Below are positions 8,373 to 17,431 of a DNA stretch of 64,000 nucleotides, piece after piece. Numbering within the stretch: the first letter of the stretch is position 1; each line of letters begins with the position of its first letter. Under the pieces are notes generated by a model. The model saw only the letters and a program-made list of their open reading frames with translations. It did not search any database and was not told the origin of the DNA. Position numbers and translations under genes: made by a program. Source of the stretch: RYN-122 sp963761655 (GTDB lineage Bacteria > Actinomycetota > Actinomycetes > Mycobacteriales > SCTD01); contig CAVXHI010000001.1 in assembly GCA_963761655.1 (NCBI GenBank), positions 380,346 to 444,345 on the forward strand, read 5' to 3'.

Positions 8373-9605
8373 TCAGACGCTCGCACCGGCGGACGGGACC
8401 AGTCCGGGACGCATGCCGCTGGCGAGCGGCTCGACGTAGCGGCGGATCGCGAGCGCGGCCGACGCCCCCTCCCCGGACGCGCTGGCGGCCTGCTTCGTCG
8501 AGCCGCTGCGGACGTCGCCGGCGACGAAGACGCCCGGCACGCTGGTCTGCATGCCCAGGTCGGCGACGACGAAGCCGGCGGCGTCGAGCTCGACGAGGTC
8601 GGCGACGAGGTCGTTGTTCGGCGACAGCCCGATGAACACGAACGCGCCGTCGGCGGGCACCTGCTCGGTGGCGCCGTCGCGCTGCACCTCGAGGGCGACG
8701 AGCTTGCCGGCGTCGTCGGTGACGAAGCCCGTGGGCGTCGCGCTGGTCAGCACGGTGATGCGCGGGTCCTCGGTCAGCTTCTGCACGACGACCTTGCTGG
8801 CCGACATCGCGGCGTCGCGTGTGACGACGGTGACCGAGCGGGCGAACTTCGTGAGGAAGACGCTCTCCTCGCCGGCGCTGTTGCCGCCGCCGATCACCAC
8901 GACGTCCTTGCCGCGGTAGAAGGGACCGTCGCAGGTGGCGCAGAAGTGGACGCCCGCGCCGATCAGGTCGTCCTCGCCGGGGATGCCGAGCCGTCGGTAG
9001 GTCGAGCCCATGGTCAGCAGGACGGCGAAGGAGGTGACGCTGCGGCCGTCGCCCGTCTCGACCATCCGGTAGGCGCCCTCGGCCGTGACGGCCGTGACCT
9101 CCTGCGCCGGCAGGACCTCGACGCCGAACCGCTCGGCCTGGGCGCGCAGCCGGTCGGCGAGCTCCGAGCCGGTGACGCCCTCGGGGAAGCCCGGGAAGTT
9201 GTCCAGCCGCTCGGTGACGCCGGCCTGCCCGCCGACCCCGCCCCGCTCGATCACCAGCACGGCCATGCCCTCGCGCGCGGCGTAGAGGGCGGCGGTGAGC
9301 CCGGCCGGCCCGGAGCCGACGACGACGAGGTCGTAGAAGGCGTTCTTCGCGGCCGTCTGCAGACCGAGCTTCGCGGCGAGCTCGGCGTTGCTCGGCTCGA
9401 CCAGCACGCTGCCGTCGTCGAAGACGATCGTCGGGATGATGTCCTTGCCGTCGTTGTGGCCCTGCACCACGGCGCGACCTGCTCGGCCGGACTCGGTGTC
9501 CGCGTCGACGTCGACGTAGTCGTAGTGCACGCGCTGCTCGCCGAGGAACTGCTTGCTGCGCTTGCAGTCGGAGCACCAGCCGGTGCCGTACAGGGTGATG
9601 GTCAT
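8373..9605 (-). CDS. Glutaredoxin/mycoredoxin-thioredoxin reductase fusion, FAD-dependent
   Basis: A 410-residue redox protein. Residues 1-80 are a glutaredoxin fold with a CSDC active site (YGTGWCSDCKRSKQFL), resembling mycoredoxins. The rest is a thioredoxin reductase: FAD motif VVVGSGPAGLTAALYAAREG, active-site CATC, NADPH motif VIGGGNSAGEES, and the C-terminal FAD motif GVFVAGDVRSGSTKQAA. It probably passes electrons from NADPH through FAD and CATC to the attached glutaredoxin domain, perhaps to mycothiol-linked targets. Candidate starts are ATGs at 9605 and 9614. The downstream VOC and cupin genes are coupled to it. Confidence 0.9.
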   Translation of the reverse strand: MTITLYGTGWCSDCKRSKQFLGEQRVHYDYVDVDADTESGRAGRAVVQGHNDGKDIIPTIVFDDGSVLVEPSNAELAAKLGLQTAAKNAFYDLVVVGSGPAGLTAALYAAREGMAVLVIERGGVGGQAGVTERLDNFPGFPEGVTGSELADRLRAQAERFGVEVLPAQEVTAVTAEGAYRMVETGDGRSVTSFAVLLTMGSTYRRLGIPGEDDLIGAGVHFCATCDGPFYRGKDVVVIGGGNSAGEESVFLTKFARSVTVVTRDAAMSASKVVVQKLTEDPRITVLTSATPTGFVTDDAGKLVALEVQRDGATEQVPADGAFVFIGLSPNNDLVADLVELDAAGFVVADLGMQTSVPGVFVAGDVRSGSTKQAASASGEGASAALAIRRYVEPLASGMRPGLVPSAGASV

Positions 9606-9706
9606 GCGGGGCATGGTGCCCTGCGCGCGTGACATCCGGGCGACGCCTCGGCAGACTCCGCCCGGGCAGCGGCCGACGAGCGGGTGCGGCAGGACAGGAG
9701 TCGACG

Positions 9707-9945
9707 GTGGGCATCGACCTGTCCGGCTTCACCGTCTCGGTCGAACAGGTCGTCCCCGCACCGGCGGAGGCGGTCTGGGCGGTGGTCGGCGACCTGCCCG
9801 GCATGGCCGCGCGGAGTCCGGAGGTCGCGTCGCTCGCCTGGGACGACGAGGCGCAGACGACCTTCACCGCGACGAACGCCCGCGGCGGGGCCGCGTCCAC
9901 CGGCCCGCCTCCGCCGCAGGTCCTCCGTGGCGACGCGCAAGCGCG
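9707..9945 (+). pseudogene. SRPBCC-family protein, 3'-truncated remnant
   Basis: A GTG at 9707 with AGGACAGGAG upstream opens IDLSGFTVSVEQVVPAPAEA, then VWAVVGDLPGMAARSPEV, the start of an SRPBCC (polyketide cyclase/START-like) domain of the usual 140-150 residues. Recognisable sequence stops after about 62 residues, near TFTATNARGG (about 9890). The frame then runs into the 3' end of the convergent phosphoesterase gene. The rest of the domain is missing, so this appears to be a deletion remnant at a gene junction. Confidence 0.6.
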
Positions 9946-12678
9946 TCAGTCGTCGTCGCCGCCGGGGGCCACGGTGAGCCCGTCGCGGAGCGGTCGGCAG
10001 GCGCACGGCTCGCCCTTCGCCCAGGCCGTCAGTGCCTCCTCGCGGATGCCCCCGCGGCTGCGGAGCGCTTCGAGCAGCGGGGCCGGGACGGGCTCGCCCG
10101 GCCGGGTCGCCTCCCACACCTGGGCCTCGAGCACGGGCCCGGCGACGTCGAACCGGGACAGGTCCAGCGGCACCGAGGAGGCCGTCCCGGCGGCAGCGGG
10201 CGGGTTCACGGCGTCGAGCGGGTAGGTCGGGGTGACCGCCGTGTAGGTCCGGAGGTCGGGCGTGCTCCGGAAGAGCTCGTACGGCACCGCGGCGTACTGC
10301 GTGTACGACGAGATCGGGTCGAGGCCGAGGACCAGCTCGATGGTCCTCAGCACGGACGCCTGGTCGAGGTGGACCTTGCTCAGGACGCCCTTCCTCACGT
10401 ACGGCCCGGCGGCCAGCAGGACGTTGCGGTGGCCGTCGCGGTGGTCCAGCCCGTCCTGGCTGTCGTCCTCGACGACGAGCACGAGCGTGCTTCTCCAGAC
10501 GCTGCTGTGCGACAGGAAGTCGACGAGCTTCCCGACGGCGAGGTCGTTCGTGGCGACGTGCGCCTGCGGGGTCTTGTCGCCTGCCCTGGTGCCGTCGGTG
10601 TGGTCGTTGCCGAGGACGGCGTACGTCAGCTGCGGCATCTGCCCGGCAGCGATGAGCGGCGTGAGGGTCCGCTCGATGTCGGCCTCCTTGTCGGTGTCGG
10701 CCACCGACGTGAGGGTCAGGTTCGCGCCCAGGTTCGGTGAGAAGCCTGCGACGGAGGCGGCGTCGTACAGGCCCCCCGGCGTCTGGCAGGTGGAGCCGGG
10801 CGCCGGCGTGGCTGTGGGCGCCTGGGCGGTCTGCAGCCCGGTGAGCTCGCCGAAGTTGCGGAACGTCACGCCCTGCCGGGCGGCCTGCTGGAACTGCGCT
10901 CCGCACCGCGGGTACCCGATCGCGAAGGTCGGGTCGTACGGGTGCTGGCGCTCCGAGTAGTAGTGCAGGTAGCTCTTCTCGGTGTAGTCCGTGCTGACGC
11001 CCTCGGCGGTCCAGTGGTGGCCCTGGATGCTCGCCTCGCCGTCGCTGTAGAAGTTCTGCGACAGTCCGAACTGGCGGGCCAGCGCGTGCGCGTTCGGGGT
11101 CACCGTGCGGCCCCTGCTGTCCTTCTCGCCGAACTGCGTGTACGCGGGCTCGACGTCCGCCCCACCGGTCAGGTCGCCGAACACCTGGTCGAACGTCCGG
11201 TTCTCCCGCACCACGAGGACCACGTGCTCGATCGGGCTGTCTCCGCGGTGCGCGACCGTGGGGATCGGGGAGTCGGCGGGCCGCGACCGGTTCGAGCGCG
11301 TCGGCCAGGTCAGGTAGGCGCGCGCGTCCGCGGTGTACTGCGCCAGCCGCTTGCCGGTCGGTCGCGGGAGCGACTGCAGCAGCCCCGAGCGCTTGTTGAC
11401 GATGTACTGCTTGTCGCTGGTGATGGGCGCGCCCCCGAGCCCCTTCGCGGAGGCGACCAGCAGGGTGCCGTCCTTGCGCGTCGCCACCGCCGTCGGGTAC
11501 GCGCCGGTGGGCACCGCGCCGACGTACCGCAGCCTCGCGGCGTCGTAGCGGGTCGGGCCCGGGGTTCCGGTGTCGAAGACGGCGACGGCGTCGTCGCCGG
11601 CCATGCTCACGTAGACCCGGCCGTGCCGGTCGTCGACCGTGACCGCGTTCGGGGTGCTCCCGTTCGCCTCGCCCGCGATCAGGTGCGTCGAGAGCCGGCC
11701 CACCGACGTCGGGACCGGGCCGCTGACGTCGAGGACCGAGAGGCTGTCGTCGTTGGCGTTGGCGACCAGGAGGTCCGACCCCCCACCGGTGAGCGCGAGA
11801 GCGACGGGGTGGTCACCGACGGGCGTGGTCGCGACGACGGCCCCGGTCGTCGTGTCCAGGCTGACGACCTGGTTGAGCCCGAGCAGGGCGACGTAAGCCG
11901 TCTGGCCGCCGGGACGCACGACGACGGCGCCGGGGTAGGCGCTGCCGGCCGGGCCGAAGCCGCCCAGGGGCGTCTCCCACAGCAGGGAGCCGTCGACCGT
12001 GGACAGGGCAGCGACGGTGGAGCCCTGCTCGTTCGTCACGATGACGGCCGACCCGTCCGGGAGAGCCGCCACGCCCTTGCTGTAGCTGGCGACGTCGCCG
12101 ACCATCGGGGCGCTGCCGGGGATGCCGCCGTTGGCCGAGCCCGGCACCGTCGGGGCGCCGGCACGCAGCGAGCTCTTGAGTCGGCGGACCAGCCGCAGCC
12201 GGCGGGTGGCTCCTGCGCCGGTCACGGCGTAGTCGTAGACCTGGTTGTTGCCGCCACCGGTCGCGTACAGGTGCTTGCCGTCGCGGCTGAAGGCGACGCC
12301 GCCCTCGTAGAACGTCGGCGCGGGCGCCTCGCGGTCGCGGACGGTCTGCACGACCCGGCCGCTGTCCAGGTCGACGACCTGCAGCGACTCGTCGCTCTGC
12401 TCCTCGGCCCCGGAGCCCTGCCCGCTGTTGGCGAGCACCCCGGTCTTCCCGTCCGGGCTGAGCACCAGGGCCACCGGGAAGTCACCGGTCGTGGTCCGTC
12501 GTCCGACGGGCTTCACCAGCCGGCCGTTCGGCAGGGACGTGCCCTCGGCGTACGTGCCCGTGGGGCTCGTGGGGGTCAGCCGGGGCAGGGGTGTGGCGCC
12601 TGCGGTGAGGACGAGCCCGGCGAGGCCGGCGGTGACGGCGGAGCCGAGCGACAGGCGGCGGACGGTGGAGCGCTGCAC
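9946..12678 (-). CDS. Secreted bifunctional YncE-like beta-propeller / phosphoesterase protein
   Basis: A 910-residue exported protein. An N-terminal signal sequence is followed by a seven-bladed YncE/lactonase-like propeller (about 45-440), with repeats such as VALALTGGGSDLLVANANDD. The C-terminal half is an alkaline-phosphatase-superfamily phosphoesterase of the phospholipase C/acid phosphatase type: HVVLVVRENRTFDQVFGDL (about residue 485) has the metal ligand Glu-Asn, and YAVLGNDHTDGT and VLVVEDDSQDGLDHRDGH follow. It probably releases phosphate from extracellular phosphoesters. A PhoP-box-like repeat upstream and the neighbouring phosphatases support a phosphate-scavenging role. Confidence 0.9.
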   Translation of the reverse strand: MQRSTVRRLSLGSAVTAGLAGLVLTAGATPLPRLTPTSPTGTYAEGTSLPNGRLVKPVGRRTTTGDFPVALVLSPDGKTGVLANSGQGSGAEEQSDESLQVVDLDSGRVVQTVRDREAPAPTFYEGGVAFSRDGKHLYATGGGNNQVYDYAVTGAGATRRLRLVRRLKSSLRAGAPTVPGSANGGIPGSAPMVGDVASYSKGVAALPDGSAVIVTNEQGSTVAALSTVDGSLLWETPLGGFGPAGSAYPGAVVVRPGGQTAYVALLGLNQVVSLDTTTGAVVATTPVGDHPVALALTGGGSDLLVANANDDSLSVLDVSGPVPTSVGRLSTHLIAGEANGSTPNAVTVDDRHGRVYVSMAGDDAVAVFDTGTPGPTRYDAARLRYVGAVPTGAYPTAVATRKDGTLLVASAKGLGGAPITSDKQYIVNKRSGLLQSLPRPTGKRLAQYTADARAYLTWPTRSNRSRPADSPIPTVAHRGDSPIEHVVLVVRENRTFDQVFGDLTGGADVEPAYTQFGEKDSRGRTVTPNAHALARQFGLSQNFYSDGEASIQGHHWTAEGVSTDYTEKSYLHYYSERQHPYDPTFAIGYPRCGAQFQQAARQGVTFRNFGELTGLQTAQAPTATPAPGSTCQTPGGLYDAASVAGFSPNLGANLTLTSVADTDKEADIERTLTPLIAAGQMPQLTYAVLGNDHTDGTRAGDKTPQAHVATNDLAVGKLVDFLSHSSVWRSTLVLVVEDDSQDGLDHRDGHRNVLLAAGPYVRKGVLSKVHLDQASVLRTIELVLGLDPISSYTQYAAVPYELFRSTPDLRTYTAVTPTYPLDAVNPPAAAGTASSVPLDLSRFDVAGPVLEAQVWEATRPGEPVPAPLLEALRSRGGIREEALTAWAKGEPCACRPLRDGLTVAPGGDDD

Positions 12679-12728
12679 GGGAGTCCCTGGTGGCGTGGAG
12701 GCGGAGGAGGGCCAGCACAGCCGCTGCA

Positions 12729-12746
12729 GGTGAACAGCGGGCGACG
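12729..12746 (-). promoter_or_regulatory. PhoP-box-like repeat upstream of phosphoesterase gene
   Basis: The plus strand has GGTGAAC at 12729 and a degenerate GGCGACG 11 bp later. On the coding strand one unit reads GTTCACCTGCAG, shared almost exactly with the diesterase upstream region (GGTCACCTGCAG) and partly with the alkaline phosphatase (GTTCACCTGG). It lies 50 bp before the gene. Confidence 0.5.
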
Positions 12747-12814
12747 ACGGCCTGTCAGACGGTGCGGGACGGGAGTGACCTTGTCCACGGAGGTCGGGGT
12801 GGGCTGCCCGACGC

Positions 12815-13283
12815 CTACTCGTTGACGAGGACCGGCACGGACAGGACGGCGCTCGCGACCCGGGCCGACCAGGCCCGGTCTGCGGGCACGACGAGGTCGA
12901 GCGGCTGCCCGGGCGTGCCGTGCATCTCCTCGTCGCTGTGCTCGGCCCGGCCGCTGCCGAGCAGGCGGCCGGCGCCGTCGTAGAAGTCCGCCACCAGCTC
13001 CAGCGCGAGGACGTCGCTGACGTCGGACGTGACGTCGACCCGGGTGTGCACGCCGTCCGCGGCGAGCGTGGTGCCGGTCAGGCCGAAGCGGTCGTCGAAC
13101 GGTCCGGCCTTCCGGGCGACCGTCCCGCGGGGGACCGGGGAGGCCAGCGCCGTCGGGGCGGGGGGTGCTCCGGGACCGGGGGCGAGAGTGGCTGCGGCGG
13201 GCGCTCGCGGCGGCGGGGGCGGCGTCGTCGGAGCAGGCCGTCAGGGGGAGCAGGAGCAGCAGGAGCAGCGCGGCGCGGCGCAC
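12815..13283 (-). pseudogene. Putative lipoprotein, frameshifted
   Basis: A predicted lipoprotein of about 155 residues. The GTG at 13283 opens RRAALLLLLLLPLTACSDD, a clear lipobox. After one slip near 13195 the frame continues TALASPVPRGTVARKAGPF, DGVHTRVDVTSDVSDVLALEL and ends AVLSVPVLVNE at 12815. The mature part looks like a single beta-sandwich; no family was recognised. It lies between the phosphoesterase and the alkaline phosphatase on the same strand, so it may belong to the same exported set. Confidence 0.55.
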
Positions 13284-13349
13284 GGGAGGGCCTTTCGGAG
13301 GAGGAGGGGGTGGGCCGCCCGGGGTCAGGGGGCGGCCCACGACGGAGAC

Positions 13350-15188
13350 CTAGCCGGCGTAGCCGGTGAGCGGCGGGCTGGTCGTCTCGGCGCTGACGCC
13401 GTCGACCGGGCTGACGCGCACCGTGAAGGTCGGGGCGGTGCCCTTCTTGAACACGAAGGTCGCGGGCGTCACGGTGGTGCGGCCGCTGCCGTCGAGCTTC
13501 AGGCGCCGGACGAACCGGTACGTCCCCTTGTCGAGGAAGAACACGTCGACCCGGGCGCCCGGCTGGGCGGCGTCGACGTCGTTGAGGGCGACGACGACCT
13601 TGCCGTTCCCGCGGCCCTGGACGATGGTCCGGAACGCGAGCTGCTTCTTCGGGGTCGGCGTGGGGGAGGCGACCGGGTCCTTCGCGCCGAGCGCGCGCAG
13701 GCTGTCGTGCATCTTGCGGTACAGGTCGGTGTTGTCCTGCGAGGCGGCGTACTGGGCCGCACCCGGGCCGGTCGCGAAGATGTTCACGTCCGCGCCGGTG
13801 TGGTTGCCCGACAGGTAGGTCAGCCAGAGGCTGTCGCGCGGGTCGCCGTCGGGGAGGTCGGCGGGGTCGTCCGCGGTGCGGAAGTAGGCGGGCGCGAAGT
13901 TGCCGGCGGCCGAGCCGGGGGCGTTGTTCGCGCCGGTGCTGCGGGCCGGGTCACGGGTCTGGCTGCCGCTGCGGACGGGGACGCTGTCGTTGGCGCGGTT
14001 GCCGCTGTCGACGTTGCCGGTGCCGGGGAAGTTGCGGGCCTCGGCGTTGGTGAAGGACCCCTTCTCGACGATGTTGAAGCCCGCGCACTCGTGGTCCGCC
14101 GTCGTCAGGACGAGGGTGTGGCCGTCCTGCCGCGCGAAGTCCATGGCGACCTTCACGGCGTCGTCGAAGGCCTTGATCTCGCCGAGGGTCTGCGTCGCGT
14201 CGTTCGCGTGCGAGCGCTTGTCGATCAGCGCGCCCTCGACCTGCAGCAGGAAGCCCTTCGGGTCCTTGGTGTCGAGCAGGCTGATGGCCTTGGCGGTCAT
14301 CTCGGCCAGCGTCGGCTCCTGCTGGGTCGCGACGGTGGCGGTCGCGGTGGAGGCCTTCGTCGTCTCGACGGTCATGTTGCCGCGGTTGAACAGGCCGATC
14401 ACCTTGCCCGAGGTGACGCCGGCGAGCTCGCCCTTCGTGGCGACCCGCTGGGTCGCGGCCGTCTGCTGGCCCGCAGCCAGGGCGGGGTCGCCGTAGCTGC
14501 CGAGCACCGTGTAGCCCTGGGCCTGCAGGGCCTGGGCGTCGTCGGGCTCGAAGCGGGCCAGGCCGCCGCCCAGGACGACGTCGGCAGCGCCGTTGCGGGC
14601 GATCTGCTCGGCGACGGGGGTGATGAGCGTCGTGTCGGCGGGCACCGGGCGGGGCTTGCCGTCGGGGCCCGTGCCGAGGCAGGTGGCGTCGGAGTAGACA
14701 GGGCCCTGGCAGCCGCGCAGCAGCACGTGGCTGACCATGCCGGCCGGGGTCGCGTCGGTGATCTCGGCCGTGGAGACGTCGCCGGTGCGCATGCCCGCGC
14801 CCTTGGCCTGCTCCATGAGGGTCGGGACGCGCTTGCCGAAGGCGTCGACGCCGAGAGCGGCGTTGTAGGTCTTCACGCCCGAGCTCCAGGCGGTGGCCGA
14901 CGACGCCGAGTCGGTGACGAGGGCGGGCTGGTTCGTCCCCTCCTCGACCGCGTACGTCGAGACCTTGCCGACGGCGTCGGACCTCTCCATGTTGAGCTTG
15001 CCGGCGGCGCCGTAGAAGCGCTCGCGCCCGGCCGTGATGTGGGTGACGCCCATGCCGTCGCCGAGCATGTAGATGATGTTGGTGACGGCGACGGGCTGGG
15101 CGGTCTGGGCCAGGGCGGCCGGCGCGACGGCGCCGACCAGGGTGGCGCAGGCGGCGGTCAGGACCGCGGCGCGCAGGGGAGTTCGCAA
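13350..15188 (-). CDS. Secreted alkaline phosphatase (PhoA-type)
   Basis: A 612-residue exported enzyme that hydrolyses phosphomonoesters. After a signal peptide, NIIYMLGDGMGVTHITAGR provides the first zinc-ligand Asp, LVTDSASSATAWSSG contains the nucleophilic Ser, FLLQVEGALIDKRSHAND and LVLTTADHECAG give further metal ligands, and GNHTGADVNIFATGPGA the last His. A C-terminal extension of about 110 residues (QLAFRTIVQGRGNGKV onward) resembles an Ig-like beta domain and is not part of the catalytic core. Proximity to pst and a PhoP-box-like site upstream suggest induction by phosphate starvation. Confidence 0.95.
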   Translation of the reverse strand: MRTPLRAAVLTAACATLVGAVAPAALAQTAQPVAVTNIIYMLGDGMGVTHITAGRERFYGAAGKLNMERSDAVGKVSTYAVEEGTNQPALVTDSASSATAWSSGVKTYNAALGVDAFGKRVPTLMEQAKGAGMRTGDVSTAEITDATPAGMVSHVLLRGCQGPVYSDATCLGTGPDGKPRPVPADTTLITPVAEQIARNGAADVVLGGGLARFEPDDAQALQAQGYTVLGSYGDPALAAGQQTAATQRVATKGELAGVTSGKVIGLFNRGNMTVETTKASTATATVATQQEPTLAEMTAKAISLLDTKDPKGFLLQVEGALIDKRSHANDATQTLGEIKAFDDAVKVAMDFARQDGHTLVLTTADHECAGFNIVEKGSFTNAEARNFPGTGNVDSGNRANDSVPVRSGSQTRDPARSTGANNAPGSAAGNFAPAYFRTADDPADLPDGDPRDSLWLTYLSGNHTGADVNIFATGPGAAQYAASQDNTDLYRKMHDSLRALGAKDPVASPTPTPKKQLAFRTIVQGRGNGKVVVALNDVDAAQPGARVDVFFLDKGTYRFVRRLKLDGSGRTTVTPATFVFKKGTAPTFTVRVSPVDGVSAETTSPPLTGYAG

Positions 15189-15267
15189 GATGTCCTCCGG
15201 GTCGGCCCGGGAGTGCCCCGGGGGAGCCGGACGCTAGGGACGGGCGCCCTCCGGCCGCCGTCGGCCA

Positions 15268-15285
15268 GGTGAACGGCAGGCCAAC
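15268..15285 (-). promoter_or_regulatory. PhoP-box-like repeat upstream of alkaline phosphatase gene
   Basis: GGTGAAC at 15268 and GGCCAAC at 15279 on the plus strand form an 11-bp-period direct repeat, about 80 bp before the alkaline phosphatase start. The coding strand contains GTTGGCCTGCCGTTCACC. One half is perfect, the other degenerate. Confidence 0.55.
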
Positions 15286-15326
15286 GCTGGCCCACCACCT
15301 GCCGACGGCGACCGTCGTGCGCTCCG

Positions 15327-16415
15327 CTAGCTGCCGTCGCGGGCCTGCCGGGCGAGGTCGGGCTGGTCGGAGAAGATCCCGTCGATGCCGGTGCCGAGCA
15401 GGTCGCGGAGCTCGGAGAGGACGTCGCCGTAGGCGTTCGGGTCGGTGCCCCGCCGGTACTGCGCGGGCAGGAACTGGTTCTCGGCCCGGACGGTGTACGG
15501 CACGACCAGCAGGCCGGCCGCATGGGCGTCGCGGACGACGCTGCTCGGCGCACCCGAGGGACCGCCCGGGCTGGTGCGCGGGAAGACCTGCGCCTTGTCC
15601 GGGCCGAGGACGTCGGCGTAGGTGGCGATCCTGCGCAGGCCGGCCGGGGTCTGCATCTGGGCGTAGGTCGTCCCGCCGCTGACGACGTGGTCGTACGGGC
15701 TGCCGGTCGTGCTGGTCAGCTGCACGAGGGGGACCTCCACGCCGGCGGCGTGCAGCTCGCGCAGGTTCCGCTCCTCGAACGACTGCAGGTAGACCGGGCT
15801 CTTCGCCTTGTCCAGGCCGGCGGCGTGCAGGTCGGCGAGCAGCGGCTCCTCGAGGCTGAGGCCGATCCCGTCGAAGTAGGTCGGGTGCTTCGTCTCGGGC
15901 GCCACGCCGATCGTGCGTCCGTACTTCCTGCTCGCGGCCTGCGCGTAGGCGAGGACCTCGCGGAAGGTCGGCACCTGGTAGCGCCCGTCGAAGACCGTGT
16001 TCTCCTGCCGGACCAGCGGCAGCCGCTCCTTGGCCCGCAGCCTCCTCAGCTCGGCCAGCGTGAAGTCCTCGGTGAAGTAGCCGCCCTTGATCACGGTGCC
16101 GTCGACCGTCCTGGTGGCCGACCTCGACGGGAAGACGGTCGCGACGTCGGTCGTCCCGCTGATCTCGTTCTCGTGCCGGGCCACGAGGACGTGGTCCTTG
16201 GTCGACACGAGGTCGGGCTCGATGACGTCGGCGCCGAGGCGGACGGCGAGGTCGTAGGAGGCGAGCGTGTGCTCGGGGCGGTAGCCCGACGCGCCACGGT
16301 GGCCGAACACCAGCGGCGACGCCGTGGCCTTGGCGGAGGCACCGGTCGACAGGGCGGGCACGGCGAGGGCGGACGCGGCGAGCAGGGGCAGGACGAGCAG
16401 GGCGCGCAGGCGCAC
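15327..16415 (-). CDS. Secreted glycerophosphodiester phosphodiesterase (GlpQ type)
   Basis: A 362-residue exported enzyme that cleaves glycerophosphodiesters to glycerol-3-phosphate. A signal peptide is followed by VFGHRGASGYRPEHTLASYD (catalytic His-Arg and Glu) and ADVIEPDLVSTKDHVLVARH (metal ligands and second catalytic His). The length and the large insertion after HENEISGTTDVA fit extracellular GlpQ proteins. It is oriented with the two phosphatases and would recover phosphate from phospholipid or teichoic-acid debris. Confidence 0.94.
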   Translation of the reverse strand: MRLRALLVLPLLAASALAVPALSTGASAKATASPLVFGHRGASGYRPEHTLASYDLAVRLGADVIEPDLVSTKDHVLVARHENEISGTTDVATVFPSRSATRTVDGTVIKGGYFTEDFTLAELRRLRAKERLPLVRQENTVFDGRYQVPTFREVLAYAQAASRKYGRTIGVAPETKHPTYFDGIGLSLEEPLLADLHAAGLDKAKSPVYLQSFEERNLRELHAAGVEVPLVQLTSTTGSPYDHVVSGGTTYAQMQTPAGLRRIATYADVLGPDKAQVFPRTSPGGPSGAPSSVVRDAHAAGLLVVPYTVRAENQFLPAQYRRGTDPNAYGDVLSELRDLLGTGIDGIFSDQPDLARQARDGS

Positions 16416-16457
16416 GAGGAGCTCCTGAGGTCGGGGAGCTCGACCTCACCGCCTGCA

Positions 16458-16475
16458 GGTGACCGGGACGCGTCC
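16458..16475 (-). promoter_or_regulatory. Weak PhoP-box-like site upstream of glycerophosphodiesterase gene
   Basis: GGTGACC at 16458 is followed 11 bp later by a poor match. The coding-strand unit GGTCACCTGCAG is nearly the same as the unit before the phosphoesterase gene. Support comes mainly from that similarity. Confidence 0.35.
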
Positions 16476-16498
16476 GGGACGGGGACGGGACGTGTCGG

Positions 16499-17284
16499 TC
16501 AGGAGCGCTGGCCCGCGGAGATCTGCGCGGCGGTGTCGCCGGACCCGAGCCGGCGGGCGATCCCCGCCACGAGGTCGGGGGCCAGGCCGTTGAGCTTCGC
16601 GGTCAGCCGGACCAGGGCGGGAGCGACGTCGACGTCGCCGAGGTCCTCGACGACGGCTCGGACGACGGCGGTCGCGACCTCCTCCGGCGAGCTCGTGCCG
16701 ATGCCCTTCGGCGGTGTGGCGCCGGAGTCGGCGAACATCCCGGCGTCGCGGACGAAGCCCGGGTTGACCACGCTGAAGCCGATCCCGGTCCCGTGCATCT
16801 CGTCGCGCAGGCCCTGGGCGAACCCGCGCAGGCCGAACTTGGTGGCCGAGTAGACCGAGGAGTGGGTGGTGGCGATCTTCCCGGAGATGGAGCCGACGTA
16901 GACGGCGTGGCCGCGGCCCCTGGCGGACCACCCGGGCAGCAGCGCGTGGGTCAGGACCACGGGCGCGCGGAGGTTGACGTCGAGCGCGGCGTCGATCCCG
17001 GCGACGTCGAACCCGTCGAGCCGTCCCGACGCCGGCAGCGCGGCGTTCGCGACGAGGACGTCGACGTCGGCGCACTCGACGGACAGCCGGGCGACGTCGG
17101 CGGCGTCGCCGAGGTCGCAGACGACGACGCGGCCGCCGACCTCCTCGGCGAGCGGCTCGAGCACCTCGCGACGGCGCCCGGTGAGCACCAGCTGCACCTG
17201 CTCGCGGTGCAGGGCGCGCGCGATGGCGGCGCCGATGCCGCCGGTCGCACCGGTGACGAGGACGGTCGTGCCGGCGATCTCCAT
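16499..17284 (-). CDS. SDR family NAD(P)-dependent oxidoreductase
   Basis: A 261-residue short-chain dehydrogenase. Cofactor motif TGATGGIG (about 11-18), structural NAA in VLVANAALP, and the catalytic YSATK with its Ser in YVGSISGKIA are all present. The substrate cannot be told. The ATG at 17284 has TAGCCT 6 bases upstream (17291-17296) and no Shine-Dalgarno sequence, suggesting a leaderless transcript. It diverges from the diguanylate cyclase gene. Confidence 0.93.
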   Translation of the reverse strand: MEIAGTTVLVTGATGGIGAAIARALHREQVQLVLTGRRREVLEPLAEEVGGRVVVCDLGDAADVARLSVECADVDVLVANAALPASGRLDGFDVAGIDAALDVNLRAPVVLTHALLPGWSARGRGHAVYVGSISGKIATTHSSVYSATKFGLRGFAQGLRDEMHGTGIGFSVVNPGFVRDAGMFADSGATPPKGIGTSSPEEVATAVVRAVVEDLGDVDVAPALVRLTAKLNGLAPDLVAGIARRLGSGDTAAQISAGQRS

Positions 17285-17290
17285 GGGCGG

Positions 17291-17296
17291 AGGCTA
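17291..17296 (-). promoter_or_regulatory. -10 element of a leaderless SDR promoter
   Basis: TAGCCT on the minus strand is followed by 6 bases and the ATG of the SDR gene, the leaderless spacing also seen before mshD and the nitrobindin-like gene. Confidence 0.5.
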
Positions 17297-17431
17297 AGGG
17301 CTGACCAGGTCGGGAGGTCCTCCCAGCGGGTGGTCGCGACTGGTCCGTTGCCCGCGGATCTGCGCCGGAGGTCGTGCTCGGCCCCGGGTCGGCCGATGAG
17401 CGAGTGCACCCTCCACCCCTCAGGAGCCGTC

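Noticed and set aside
10942..12825. 627-residue plus-strand open frame opposite the phosphoesterase gene
   Set aside because: Antisense shadow of a well-supported gene.
13029..15272. 747-residue plus-strand open frame opposite the alkaline phosphatase gene
   Set aside because: Antisense shadow; the minus strand carries intact catalytic motifs.
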